Positions 56,789 to 64,000 of a stretch of DNA of 64,000 nt are shown here, piece by piece. Under the pieces are notes generated by a model. It was not told the origin of the DNA. It made no database searches and worked only from the letters and a program-made list of their open reading frames with translations. Within the stretch, counting starts at the first letter, position 1. The number at the start of each line of letters is the position of its first letter. Source of the DNA: Prevotella melaninogenica ATCC 25845 (lineage in GTDB: Bacteria > Bacteroidota > Bacteroidia > Bacteroidales > Bacteroidaceae); the NCBI RefSeq assembly GCF_000144405.1, contig NC_014370.1, positions 997,501 through 1,061,500 of the forward strand, read 5' to 3'. Made by a program: the position numbers and the translations under genes.

Positions 56789-56993
56789 ATTTGATTATAG
56801 CCAAAATTTGCCAGTCCCTTGCCTGAACGATGTATCCACCGCCCAGCAGGATAAATGAGCGAGGAAAAACGTGGAGCAAGTCTGTCGGCAAGTAATTGGA
56901 AATGTTGGAATATATTTACAACAGCTTTTTGTCCATTATCAGTATCTTTCTTTGCTACAGTCAGCTGATACGGTGGGTTGCCTATAATAGCGT
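56789..56993 (-). pseudogene. Silent alternative C-terminal module, 5' part (split by the IS)
   Basis: Minus-strand frame that begins in the inverted repeat and reads 'AIIGNPPYQLTVAKKDTDNGQKAVVNIFQHFQLLADRLAPRFSSLIYPAGRWIHRSG' (given here as pieces of one frame: NPPY at its start, 'FQHFQLLADRL' and 'LIYPAGRWIH' further on) up to the 9-bp duplication. In the present state inversion would yield a protein that stops inside the IS after 72 codons. It is joined to 54476-55322 once the IS is removed. Confidence 0.82.
56960..56993 (-). repeat. Inversion site, right inverted repeat
   Basis: 34 bp, reverse complement of 53424-53457 except one base (56964). It lies 48 bp before the start of the recombinase gene, which points away from the segment. 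Confidence 0.88.
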
Positions 56994-57041
56994 AAATCGG
57001 CGAGATTTTTGCAATATTACTTAGATACAAAATCAAATAAT

Positions 57042-57845
57042 ATGGTCAAATCATTTAAGCAACAACTCAAGAAAGAAGAATTATCGGACAATACGATTAC
57101 AGCTTATCTGTATGCTGTAGAAGACTTTGAGCGAAAGTATTCTTGCTTCAATCGAGAAAATCTTTTGCTTTACAAAGCAGATCAAATAGAACAATTTAAA
57201 CCCAAAACTGTAAACCTTCGCATTCAGGCTCTCAACAAATACTTAGAGTTTATCGGTAAACCTCGCCTTCGTCTCAAATCTCTCAAAATACAACAGAAAA
57301 CTTATCTCGAAAATGTGATTAGCAATGCGGACTACCAGTATCTCAAGTCAAAACTCAAAGAAGGAGAAGAGGAAGTATGGTATTTCCTCGTTCGTTTCTT
57401 AGGTGCTACAGGAGCTCGAGTAAGTGAACTTATACAATTCAAGGTCGAGCATGTGAGAGTGGGTTACTTTGACATCTATACCAAAGGAGGGAAGGTTCGT
57501 CGGATCTTCATTCCGCAAGATCTCTGCATGGAGACAAAAGCATGGTTGAAGCGTGCCAATATAGATCTTGGATATCTATTTTTAGACAAACACGGCAAGC
57601 AGATTACTCCACGAGCCATTCGACACAAATTGCAACGCTTCGCCCATCAATGGGGTATAAATTCCAAGGTGATGCACCCTCATTCCTTCCGTCATAGGTA
57701 TGCAAAGAATTTCTTAGAATCGTTCAATGATGTTGTTCTATTGGCAGACTTAATGGGGCATGAGAGTATTGAGACCACTCGAATTTACCTGCGTCGTACT
57801 TCCAATGAGCAACAGGCTATTGTAGACAAGATAATTACTTGGTAA
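57042..57845 (+). CDS. Tyrosine recombinase, candidate invertase of the adjacent switch
   Basis: 267 residues from ATG 57042 (the frame also opens with TTG at 57009). N-terminal SAM-like core-binding domain (about 1-85) and catalytic domain with Arg126 ('GATGARVSEL'), Lys151 ('TKGGKVRRI'), His214 and Arg217 ('HSFRH'), His240 ('LMGHES') and Tyr249 ('RIYLRR'). All six catalytic residues are present. Size and wording match the small integrases that sit beside invertible hsdS or surface-antigen loci in Bacteroidota. Its place next to the right inverted repeat makes it the likely enzyme for inversion. Confidence 0.9.
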   Translation: MVKSFKQQLKKEELSDNTITAYLYAVEDFERKYSCFNRENLLLYKADQIEQFKPKTVNLRIQALNKYLEFIGKPRLRLKSLKIQQKTYLENVISNADYQYLKSKLKEGEEEVWYFLVRFLGATGARVSELIQFKVEHVRVGYFDIYTKGGKVRRIFIPQDLCMETKAWLKRANIDLGYLFLDKHGKQITPRAIRHKLQRFAHQWGINSKVMHPHSFRHRYAKNFLESFNDVVLLADLMGHESIETTRIYLRRTSNEQQAIVDKIITW

Positions 57846-57916
57846 CCTCTTTGACTTGATAAACTATTGTTAGTTGTAGCAGTCTCTCTGTGCAATGATT
57901 TCGTTCTCAACATAGT

Positions 57917-58181
57917 TCATTTACTTTTTGCGCTCAATAAATCCGTAATGTCTCTCTCTTTATAATAACAATTGTGTTCTATCATTGAATGAGGAATTTT
58001 TACCCATATCTCTGTATGATTGCAAGGTACACTTACTGATAATCAAATGCTTACATGAATCTTCGTTATCAATCCACCCCTCACTATCGGGCGGATTGCC
58101 GAAGAGTTGTTCGATACGATGAATAAAGTTTGCAGAACAAAACAATTTATTCAAAATGTATTTTCCTGTCACTGATATCAT
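57917..58181 (-). pseudogene. HTH_17-type DNA-binding protein, frameshifted
   Basis: Minus-strand frame from ATG 58181 reads 'WIDNEDSCKHLIISKCTLQSYRDMGK', the start of a Bacteroides-type excisionase/HTH_17 domain. At a run of five A (57997-58001) the frame breaks; one base over it continues 'IPHSMIEHNCYYKERDITDLLSAKSK' and stops at 57917-57919, which is just how the family ends. So one extra A disrupts the gene, or the run is a slippage site. The first ~15 codons overlap a 117-bp repeat. Such proteins often accompany tyrosine recombinases. Confidence 0.7.
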
Positions 58182-58259
58182 CAAAAAGAGCCTATAAACA
58201 ATTGATTTGCAGCACCTTTATATGAAATGTTAAATGTGACAGCAAAATAAATTTAAAAC
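58143..58259. repeat. 117-bp interspersed element, copy 2
   Basis: Counterpart of 12029-12145, same orientation and length. Best-conserved part 58225-58259. It covers the start of the HTH_17 pseudogene and reaches toward the glycerate kinase stop. Confidence 0.6.
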
Positions 58260-58315
58260 AACAATGCTTATATCACCAACTTTAGTCTGCTTTATTACTC
58301 CGCATATCGGAAACC

Positions 58316-59368
58316 TTAATTTAACTGTATAATAGCTTTTCGAATATTCTCTTTTGCAACGGTAGGTTTCATTGCTTCTGTAAGCATCATATCTGTTGGT
58401 GTAATACATTGGACTTGTGAGAAGCCTGCTTTAAGTAAAGCTGCCGCATCCTTTACCTTCCCAGCTATAAGCATAACAGGAACATTCTTACGAAGACCAT
58501 ATTCTAAAACCCTTATCGGTATCTTTCCCATTAATGTCTGACTATCTGCACTACCCTCCCCTGTTATAATCAAATCTGCATCTTCTATAAGTGAATTAAA
58601 ATTGACAGTTTCTAAAAGAACATCTGCACCAGAGCTCATCTTGGCATTCATAAACTGCATAAAAGCATAACCCAATCCACCTGCAGCTCCAGCACCGTTA
58701 TTCAAAGAACAATCAAAACCTAACTGAGCAGCAGCCATACGTGCAAAAGTACGTGCTCGACGATCCAAACAAACTATCATTTCTGGTGTCGCTCCCTTCT
58801 GTGGACCAAAAATGACAGCAGCACCACGTTCACCAAAGAGAGGATTATTTACATCTGAAGCTAAGGTTATATCTAAATCTCGTAAAAATTTATCACGCCA
58901 GTTCTTACCAAAAATGTCTTTCAAAGCTGCCAACATACCAAGTCCGCAATCGCTTGTAGCTGACCCTCCAAGTCCTACAACAAACTTTCTATATCCTCTT
59001 TGAAGTGCATCAGCAAAGAGTTCACCTAATCCATAAGTGGTTGCACGTAAAGGATTCAATTCCTGTTGCTTAAGAAAATTTATGCCACACGACAAAGCCG
59101 TCTCTATAACGACCGTATTATCTGCACATACGGCATAGCTTGCTTGAATGGGACGCATGAGTGCATCGTGGCAATTAATAGTAATCTCCTTACAGTCGAA
59201 TAACTGTAAAAAGACTTCTAACATTCCATCTCCCCCATCCGTGACAGGAACCTTTACAACCTTAACTTCCTGCCACCGCTCACGAAGACCCTGTTCAGCA
59301 GCATCTTCAGCTTCAACAGAAGAGAGACAACCTTTAAAACTATCAATAGCTAAAATAATATGCTTCAT
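58316..59368 (-). CDS. Glycerate kinase (GckA/GarK type)
   Basis: 350 residues, phosphorylates D-glycerate. Signature stretches: 'AIDSFKGCLSSVEAEDAAEQGL' (N-terminus), 'VPVTDGGDGMLEVF', 'KFVVGLGGSATSDCGLGMLAAL', 'LASDVNNPLFGERGAAVIFGPQKGA', 'GAGAAGGLGYAFMQFM' and 'DLIITGEGSADSQTLMGKIPIRV'. All type I glycerate kinase motifs are intact. Single-gene unit, divergent from sppA. Confidence 0.94.
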   Translation of the reverse strand: MKHIILAIDSFKGCLSSVEAEDAAEQGLRERWQEVKVVKVPVTDGGDGMLEVFLQLFDCKEITINCHDALMRPIQASYAVCADNTVVIETALSCGINFLKQQELNPLRATTYGLGELFADALQRGYRKFVVGLGGSATSDCGLGMLAALKDIFGKNWRDKFLRDLDITLASDVNNPLFGERGAAVIFGPQKGATPEMIVCLDRRARTFARMAAAQLGFDCSLNNGAGAAGGLGYAFMQFMNAKMSSGADVLLETVNFNSLIEDADLIITGEGSADSQTLMGKIPIRVLEYGLRKNVPVMLIAGKVKDAAALLKAGFSQVQCITPTDMMLTEAMKPTVAKENIRKAIIQLN

Positions 59369-59402
59369 ATTGCTTACAAAGTTATTAAGAATTCGTGAAT
59401 AA

Positions 59403-59434
59403 TTTGGATTTTACATCTATTATATATATCTTTG
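59403..59434 (+). promoter_or_regulatory. Promoter of sppA and the downstream genes
   Basis: TTTG at 59403-59406, 20 nt, TATCTTTG at 59427-59434; both boxes are exact. The ATG follows at 59464. Confidence 0.72.
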
Positions 59435-59463
59435 CAAGATAAACTGTAATTATATACCTTTAT

Positions 59464-61242
59464 ATGAAACAATTTTTCAAATTCGTTTTTGCTTCTTTCT
59501 TTGGAATGATGTTGTTTAGCATCGTTACAGGACTCTTTGCACTTTTCACTATTGTTGGTATGATTGCATCGCAGGATACAACCAAAGAACCTGAAGACAA
59601 CTCAATACTTGTATTGAATCTTTCAGGACAGATGTCAGAGAGAAGTGAAAATAATTTTCTTAGTCAGCTACAAGGTTCTCAAATAAATAGTTTGGGTCTT
59701 GACGATATGCTTGAAGGAATCAGAAAAGCTAAAGACAACGATAAAATAAAGGGTATATACATAGAAGCAGGTGCGTTTGCGTCTGATTCATATGCTTCTA
59801 TGCAGGCATTGCGTAAAGCACTACTCGATTTCAAGAAGAGTAGAAAGTGGATTATTGCTTACGCTGACACCTATACACAGGGTACATACTACTTGTCGTC
59901 TGTTGCTGATAAAGTTTATCTTAATCCACAAGGACAGATTGACTGGCACGGATTAGCTTCTGAACCAGTTTTCATTAAGGACCTCTTGGCAAAATTCGGT
60001 GTAAAGATGCAGGTAGTAAAGGTTGGTGCTTACAAAAGCGCAACCGAGATGTTCACTGGCGACAAGATGAGTGATGCTAATCGTGAGCAAACATCAGCCT
60101 ATTTAAACAGTATCTGGGGCAATATTACAAAGGAAGTTGGAGCAAGCAGAGGTTTGTCAGTAGCACAACTGAACGCATACGCTGACAGTATGATAACCTT
60201 TGCTGACCCACAAGAATATGTAAAATTAAAGCTCGTTGATGGCTTAGTTTATACAGACCAGATAAAAGGAATCGTCAAAAAGCAATTAGGTATTGAGGCT
60301 GACAAAGACATCAATCAGGTTACTATTGCTGACATGGTGAACACTGAGGACAAAAACCAAGGTGATAAGGAAAATGAAGTTGCAGTCTACTATGCTTATG
60401 GTGATATTGTTGATGGTGTTGTAGGAGGTCTCTTCTCACAAGGTCATCAGATTGACGCACAAGTTGTTTGCAAAGATTTGGAAGAGTTAGCAAAAGATAA
60501 AGACGTTAAGGCTGTTGTCGTACGTGTCAACTCTGGCGGCGGCTCCGCTTATGCATCAGAGCAAATCTGGCATCAGATTATGGAACTGAAAAAGTTGAAA
60601 CCTGTCGTTGTTAGTATGGGTGGAATGGCTGCTTCTGGTGGCTATTATATGTCAGCTCCAGCCAACTGGATTGTTGCTGAGCCTACTACAATTACAGGCT
60701 CTATAGGAATCTTTGGTATGTTCCCTGATGTTAGCGGTCTGCTAAGAGAAAAACTGGGTTTAAAGTTTGATGAAGTTAAAACCAACAAATATGCTGACTT
60801 CGGCACACGCGCTCGTCCTTTCACAGAAGAAGAAATGTCATATCTTAGCCAATATGTAAACCGTGGCTATAAACTCTTCCGTCACCGTGTGGCAGAAGGA
60901 CGTAAGATGACTGAAAAACAGGTTGAGAAGGTAGCACAGGGGCATGTGTTTACTGGTCAAGATGCACAAAAGATAGGACTTGTTGATCAGCTTGGTGGAT
61001 TGGATGTTGCTGTAGCAAAAGCTGCACAACTTGCTAAACTACCAAATTATAGAAAATGTGCTTACCCTAAGGAGCCTAACTTCTTAGAGCAAATGATGGA
61101 GCAAACGAATCCTAATAATTACCTCAGCCAACAGTTACGTGCTAACTTAGGTGACTATTATGAGCCATTCACACTCTTAAAGACCATCGATCAACAGAGT
61201 GCAATTCAGGCACGTTTGCCATTTTATCCTAATATCCATTAA
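59464..61242 (+). CDS. sppA: Signal peptide peptidase, 67-kDa type
   Basis: 592 residues. N-terminal membrane anchor (about 8-35) and two tandem S49 domains. The catalytic lysine is Lys191 in the first half ('GAYKSATEMF') and the serine nucleophile is Ser391 in the second half ('GGMAASGGYYMSAP'), the split arrangement of E. coli SppA. Cleaves remnant signal peptides in the inner membrane. Followed by lpxK after 6 nt. Confidence 0.94.
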   Translation: MKQFFKFVFASFFGMMLFSIVTGLFALFTIVGMIASQDTTKEPEDNSILVLNLSGQMSERSENNFLSQLQGSQINSLGLDDMLEGIRKAKDNDKIKGIYIEAGAFASDSYASMQALRKALLDFKKSRKWIIAYADTYTQGTYYLSSVADKVYLNPQGQIDWHGLASEPVFIKDLLAKFGVKMQVVKVGAYKSATEMFTGDKMSDANREQTSAYLNSIWGNITKEVGASRGLSVAQLNAYADSMITFADPQEYVKLKLVDGLVYTDQIKGIVKKQLGIEADKDINQVTIADMVNTEDKNQGDKENEVAVYYAYGDIVDGVVGGLFSQGHQIDAQVVCKDLEELAKDKDVKAVVVRVNSGGGSAYASEQIWHQIMELKKLKPVVVSMGGMAASGGYYMSAPANWIVAEPTTITGSIGIFGMFPDVSGLLREKLGLKFDEVKTNKYADFGTRARPFTEEEMSYLSQYVNRGYKLFRHRVAEGRKMTEKQVEKVAQGHVFTGQDAQKIGLVDQLGGLDVAVAKAAQLAKLPNYRKCAYPKEPNFLEQMMEQTNPNNYLSQQLRANLGDYYEPFTLLKTIDQQSAIQARLPFYPNIH

Positions 61243-61248
61243 TCATAT

Positions 61249-62430
61249 ATGGAAGGAGACCACATCAAAATAAACAAATGGCTATTGCCTTTCAGCTGGC
61301 TCTATGGGCTTGGAGTAAGACTGCGCAATGAGTTATTTGAACTGAACATTCTCAAATCCCGACAGTTTGACATTCCAGTCATATCTGTTGGTAACATTAC
61401 TGTGGGTGGTTCAGGGAAAACTCCCCACGTAGAATATCTTATCCGATTACTGAAGGATAAAATGAAGGTGGCTGTTCTCTCACGTGGCTATAAACGTAAG
61501 AGTTGTGGATACGTATTAGCAAACGAGAATACTCCTATGCGGGAGATTGGTGATGAACCCTATCAAATGAAGACAAAGTTCCCTGATATTCGTGTTGCAG
61601 TTGATAAGAAACGCTGTGAAGGAATAGATCGGCTAACATCTGATGAAGAAACAAAAGATACAGATGTTATTCTCTTAGATGATGCTTTTCAGCACCGATA
61701 TGTACATCCCGGTATCAATATCCTGTTAGTTGATTATCATCGACTTATCATCTATGACAAACTTCTTCCTGCAGGAAGACTACGTGAGCCACTCTCTGGA
61801 AAAAATCGTGCAGATATTGTTATCATCACGAAGTGCCCAAAGAGTCTAAACCCAATAGACTATCGTGTATTGAGTAAAGCTATGGAACTCTACCCTTTCC
61901 AACAGCTTTATTTTACGACGTTAGACTATTGTGATTTGGAACCTATCTTCAGTAAAGGAAGAAATATACCACTCACAGAAATAAGAGGAAAAAATATCTT
62001 GTTGCTTGCTGGTATCATGTCACCAAAGCAATTGGAGTTGGATCTAAACTCTTTCACAGGAAACAATGCACTGACAACACTATCGTTCCCAGACCATCAT
62101 GCATTCACAACAAAGGATATTCATCGTATTAACGAGACCTTTGCTAAAATGCCTGAACCAAAATTGATTGTCACAACAGAGAAAGATAAGGCACGTCTTG
62201 TTGATATTGATAAATTATCAGACGATGTAAAAGAAAACATTTATGCACTTCCTATCAAGGTAAGCTTTATGCTTGACAAGGAAGAGGTATTCAATAAAAA
62301 AATAATATCCTATGTACGAAAAAATTCAAGAAACAGCATCTTGGCTAAAAGAGAGGATGACCACAAGTCCAAAGACAGCCATCATTCTGGGCACAGGCCT
62401 CGGACAATTAGCTTCAGAGATAACCGATAG
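61249..62430 (+). CDS. lpxK: Tetraacyldisaccharide 4'-kinase
   Basis: Phosphorylates the 4' position of the lipid A precursor at the inner membrane. 393 residues with a P-loop 'VGGSGKTPH' at 52-60, N-terminal membrane-associated helix ('LLPFSWLYGLGVRLRN'), 'VLSRGYKRKS', 'ILLDDAFQHRYVHPGINILLVDYHR', 'PAGRLREP' and 'LTTLSFPDHHAFT'. The C-terminal ~40 codons overlap the next gene by 119 nt in another frame and are Lys/His/Arg rich, unlike the family end 'IISYVRKN'. This tail may be a read-through extension after loss of the original stop. Confidence 0.93.
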   Translation: MEGDHIKINKWLLPFSWLYGLGVRLRNELFELNILKSRQFDIPVISVGNITVGGSGKTPHVEYLIRLLKDKMKVAVLSRGYKRKSCGYVLANENTPMREIGDEPYQMKTKFPDIRVAVDKKRCEGIDRLTSDEETKDTDVILLDDAFQHRYVHPGINILLVDYHRLIIYDKLLPAGRLREPLSGKNRADIVIITKCPKSLNPIDYRVLSKAMELYPFQQLYFTTLDYCDLEPIFSKGRNIPLTEIRGKNILLLAGIMSPKQLELDLNSFTGNNALTTLSFPDHHAFTTKDIHRINETFAKMPEPKLIVTTEKDKARLVDIDKLSDDVKENIYALPIKVSFMLDKEEVFNKKIISYVRKNSRNSILAKREDDHKSKDSHHSGHRPRTISFRDNR

Positions 62431-63121
62431 CTACTCATTTTCTTATCAAGATATACCAAATTTTCCAGTGTCAACAGTAGAAGGTCACGCTGGTAGCCTT
62501 ATCTTTGGACGACTTGGTGGTAAGGATATCATGGCTATGAAAGGTCGCTTCCACTTCTATGAAGGATATAACATGAAGGATGTTACCTTCCCTATTCGTG
62601 TAATGCACGAGTTAGGCATTGAAACATTGTTTGTTTCAAACGCTTCTGGCGGTATGAATCCATCGTTCAAGATTGGTGACCTCATGATTATTACAGATCA
62701 TATTAATATGTTCCCAGAACATCCGCTACGTGGTCGTAACTTCCCTACAGGTCCTCGCTTTCCAGATATGCACGAGGCATACGACCATAAATTGGTTGAT
62801 TTAGCAGACTCTATTGCTAAGGAGAAGAACATCGAAGTTCAGCATGGAGTTTACATGGGCGTACAAGGACCAACCTTTGAAACACCTGCAGAATACCGTA
62901 TGTACCACAAGATGGGAGGTGATGCTGTTGGCATGAGTACCGTACCAGAGGTTATCGTTGCTCGCCATAGTGGTATTAAGGTGTTCGGCATCAGTGTAAT
63001 CACTGACCTTGGTGGCTTTGATGTTCCTGTAAAAGTTAGCCACGAAGAGGTTCAGGAAGCTGCAAACGCTGCACAGCCACGTATGACAGAGATTATGCGT
63101 GAGATGATTAAACGCTCATAA
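62312..63121 (+). CDS. punA: Purine-nucleoside phosphorylase, trimeric type
   Basis: Cleaves inosine and guanosine with phosphate for purine salvage. 269 residues. Motifs: 'AIILGTGLGQLASEI' , 'VEGHAGSLIFGRLGGKDIMAMKGRFHFYEGY', 'LFVSNASGGMNPSFKIGDLMIITDHINMFP', 'YMGVQGPTFETPAEYRM', 'GGDAVGMSTVPEVIVARH' and 'VISVITDL'-like 'GISVITDLG'. These are the PNP-I (punA/deoD2) family signatures. ATG 62312 is right for the family N-terminus, even though it lies inside lpxK. Confidence 0.94.
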   Translation: MYEKIQETASWLKERMTTSPKTAIILGTGLGQLASEITDSYSFSYQDIPNFPVSTVEGHAGSLIFGRLGGKDIMAMKGRFHFYEGYNMKDVTFPIRVMHELGIETLFVSNASGGMNPSFKIGDLMIITDHINMFPEHPLRGRNFPTGPRFPDMHEAYDHKLVDLADSIAKEKNIEVQHGVYMGVQGPTFETPAEYRMYHKMGGDAVGMSTVPEVIVARHSGIKVFGISVITDLGGFDVPVKVSHEEVQEAANAAQPRMTEIMREMIKRS

Positions 63122-63143
63122 GGCATATAAATATAAAAAGAAA

Positions 63144-63189
63144 CTAAGGCGTTCTTTATTCTATAATTCATAGATAAAGGACGTCTTAG
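63144..63189 (+). terminator. Hairpin between punA and thiL
   Basis: 63144-63159 pairs with 63174-63189 at 14 of 16 positions (CTAAGGCGTTC.../...GGACGTCTTAG). There is no T-run afterwards, so termination is uncertain and it may rather shield the 3' end of the upstream mRNA. Confidence 0.4.
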
Positions 63190-63220
63190 ACATTATATCA
63201 ATAAGCTATTAATAAAGTAA

Positions 63221-64000
63221 ATGGAAATAAAAGACCTTGGTGAATTCGGACTAATCAACCGTCTCACAAAAGACATACAACCAATCAACAACTCTACCAT
63301 TATGGGCGTGGGTGATGATGCTGCTGTTTTACACTATTCAGATAAAGAAACACTTGTTTCTTCACAGATGTTCATGGAGGGTGTACAGTTCGATTTAACT
63401 TACATAGACATGGAACATCTTGCCTACAAGGTGGCTATGATAGCTATGAGTAACATATTCGCTATGAATGGACAGCCACGGCAACTCATCGTTTCATTAG
63501 GGCTTGGAAAACGTTTCAAAGTAGAAGACCTTGATCAGTTCTATGCTGGATTGAACAAAGCTTGTGCTAAATGGAATGTAGACATTGTTGGAGGTGACAC
63601 GACTTCTTCATATACGGGACTTGCTATTAACCTCACTTGTATTGGTGAAGCTGCAAAAGATGATATCGTCTATCGTAGTGGAGCAAATGAGACCGATCTT
63701 ATCTGCGTTACCGGTGACCTTGGTTCGGCCTACATGGGCTTGCAAATTCTCGAACGTGAAAAGACTGTTTATTACCAACAAGTGCAAGAGTATAATAATA
63801 AGGTAAAGGAAGCGCAAAGCAATAAAGACGAGAAACGACTTGAAGCATTACGCCAGGAACGAGCAGCAATAGAGGATTTCCAACCAGACTTTGCAGGAAA
63901 AGAATACCTTATTGACCGCCAGTTGAAACCTGAAGCACGTGGTGCTGTACTCAGTCAACTGCGTACAGCAGGCATACATCCAACCTCTATGATTGATATT
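63221..64000 (+). CDS. thiL: Thiamin-monophosphate kinase, 3' end outside the window
   Basis: Last step of thiamin pyrophosphate synthesis: phosphorylates TMP. The first 260 residues are visible and run off the window edge. Motifs: 'LGEFGLINRLTKDIQ', ATP/Mg motif 'GVGDDAAVL' (about 28-36), 'YKVAMIAMSNIFAMNGQPRQLIVSLGL' and 'DIVGGDTTSS' (about 121-130), 'VTGDLGSAYMGLQIL'. A charged insertion (about 188-215, 'NNKVKEAQSNKDEKRLEALRQERAAIED') follows. It completes the pathway of the operon at 6.4-10.8 kb from a distant locus. Confidence 0.93.
   Translation, partial: MEIKDLGEFGLINRLTKDIQPINNSTIMGVGDDAAVLHYSDKETLVSSQMFMEGVQFDLTYIDMEHLAYKVAMIAMSNIFAMNGQPRQLIVSLGLGKRFKVEDLDQFYAGLNKACAKWNVDIVGGDTTSSYTGLAINLTCIGEAAKDDIVYRSGANETDLICVTGDLGSAYMGLQILEREKTVYYQQVQEYNNKVKEAQSNKDEKRLEALRQERAAIEDFQPDFAGKEYLIDRQLKPEARGAVLSQLRTAGIHPTSMIDI

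Larger units (their letters stand above)
53424..56993. other. Invertible segment (C-terminal domain switch)
   Basis: 3570 bp bounded by the 34-bp inverted repeats. Contents: the expressed C-terminal module (codon 985 to stop, 336 residues), a shared terminator, and a silent module on the other strand (346 residues once the IS is removed), tail to tail. Inversion keeps the common 984 residues and swaps the rest. The recombinase gene lies just outside the right repeat. Inferred from sequence; no inverted molecules are visible in a single assembly. Confidence 0.8.

Noticed and set aside
58050..58110. GNPPDSEGW in a minus-strand frame as another methyltransferase NPP motif, i.e. a third switch module
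   Set aside because: The following residues and the frame-shifted continuation form an HTH_17 domain, and no inverted repeat matching 53424-53457 is present there.

Overview
The window looks like a chromosomal segment of a Bacteroidota species, most likely an anaerobic Prevotella. Evidence: AT-rich sequence; Bacteroidota-type promoters (TTTG, 19-20 nt, TAnnTTTG) before several genes; few Shine-Dalgarno sites; a fused lpxC-fabZ gene; tandem DUF4230 genes; and an HTH_17 DNA-binding protein of the Bacteroides type. The genus is inferred from protein style, not from a marker such as 16S rRNA.

Layout. 1-2.6 kb: two ABC-2 export permeases, the first cut by the window edge. 3.1-5.8 kb: an SDR oxidoreductase and two EamA transporters on the minus strand. 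6.1-10.8 kb: a TPP-riboswitch thiamin operon (thiD-thiE-thiC-thi4-tenI-like) whose thiazole branch is a single Thi4-type enzyme; thiL lies at the far end of the window (63.2 kb). 10.8-20.8 kb: a secreted protein, D-lactate dehydrogenase, an outer-membrane barrel protein, DIP1984 and DUF2130 proteins, L-serine dehydratase and a DUF4230 pair. 20.9-29.5 kb: MATE exporter, NUDIX hydrolase, rplU-rpmA, thioredoxin lipoprotein with a Cys-rich MarR regulator, a kinase-RapZ fusion and an HD-domain protein. 29.5-36.4 kb: envelope block lpxD, lpxC-fabZ, lpxA, miaA, PBP1A. 36.7-46.4 kb: helicase, ferritin, ilvE, xseBA, a subtilase, two tandem tRNA-Lys genes and a ThrE-type exporter. 58.3-64 kb: glycerate kinase, sppA, lpxK, purine nucleoside phosphorylase, thiL.

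The most striking region is 48.4-58.3 kb, an accessory DNA-modification island: a YhcG-type PDDEXK protein, a methylase-like subunit, and a 1320-residue protein combining a GIY-YIG-like domain, an SF2 helicase and an N6-adenine methyltransferase. A 34-bp inverted repeat lies exactly over the NPPY methyltransferase motif of the large gene (53424-53457) and again, inverted, at 56960-56993. Between the copies sit the expressed C-terminal domain and, tail to tail, a second, different C-terminal domain in the same reading frame. A tyrosine recombinase gene flanks the segment. This is the structure of a DNA-inversion switch that replaces the last ~336 residues (probable target-recognition domain). 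In this genome the silent domain is broken by a 1466-bp IS4-family element with a 9-bp target duplication; exact removal would restore the frame.

The intergenic DNA is rich in small repeats not covered by genes: a ~205-bp MITE-like element (two full copies and one internally deleted copy), four loci with a 22-bp-periodic GCAC-N5-GTGC palindrome, two copies of a 175-bp element with its own 22-bp period, a 117-bp element in two copies, and a ~210-bp fold-back element.
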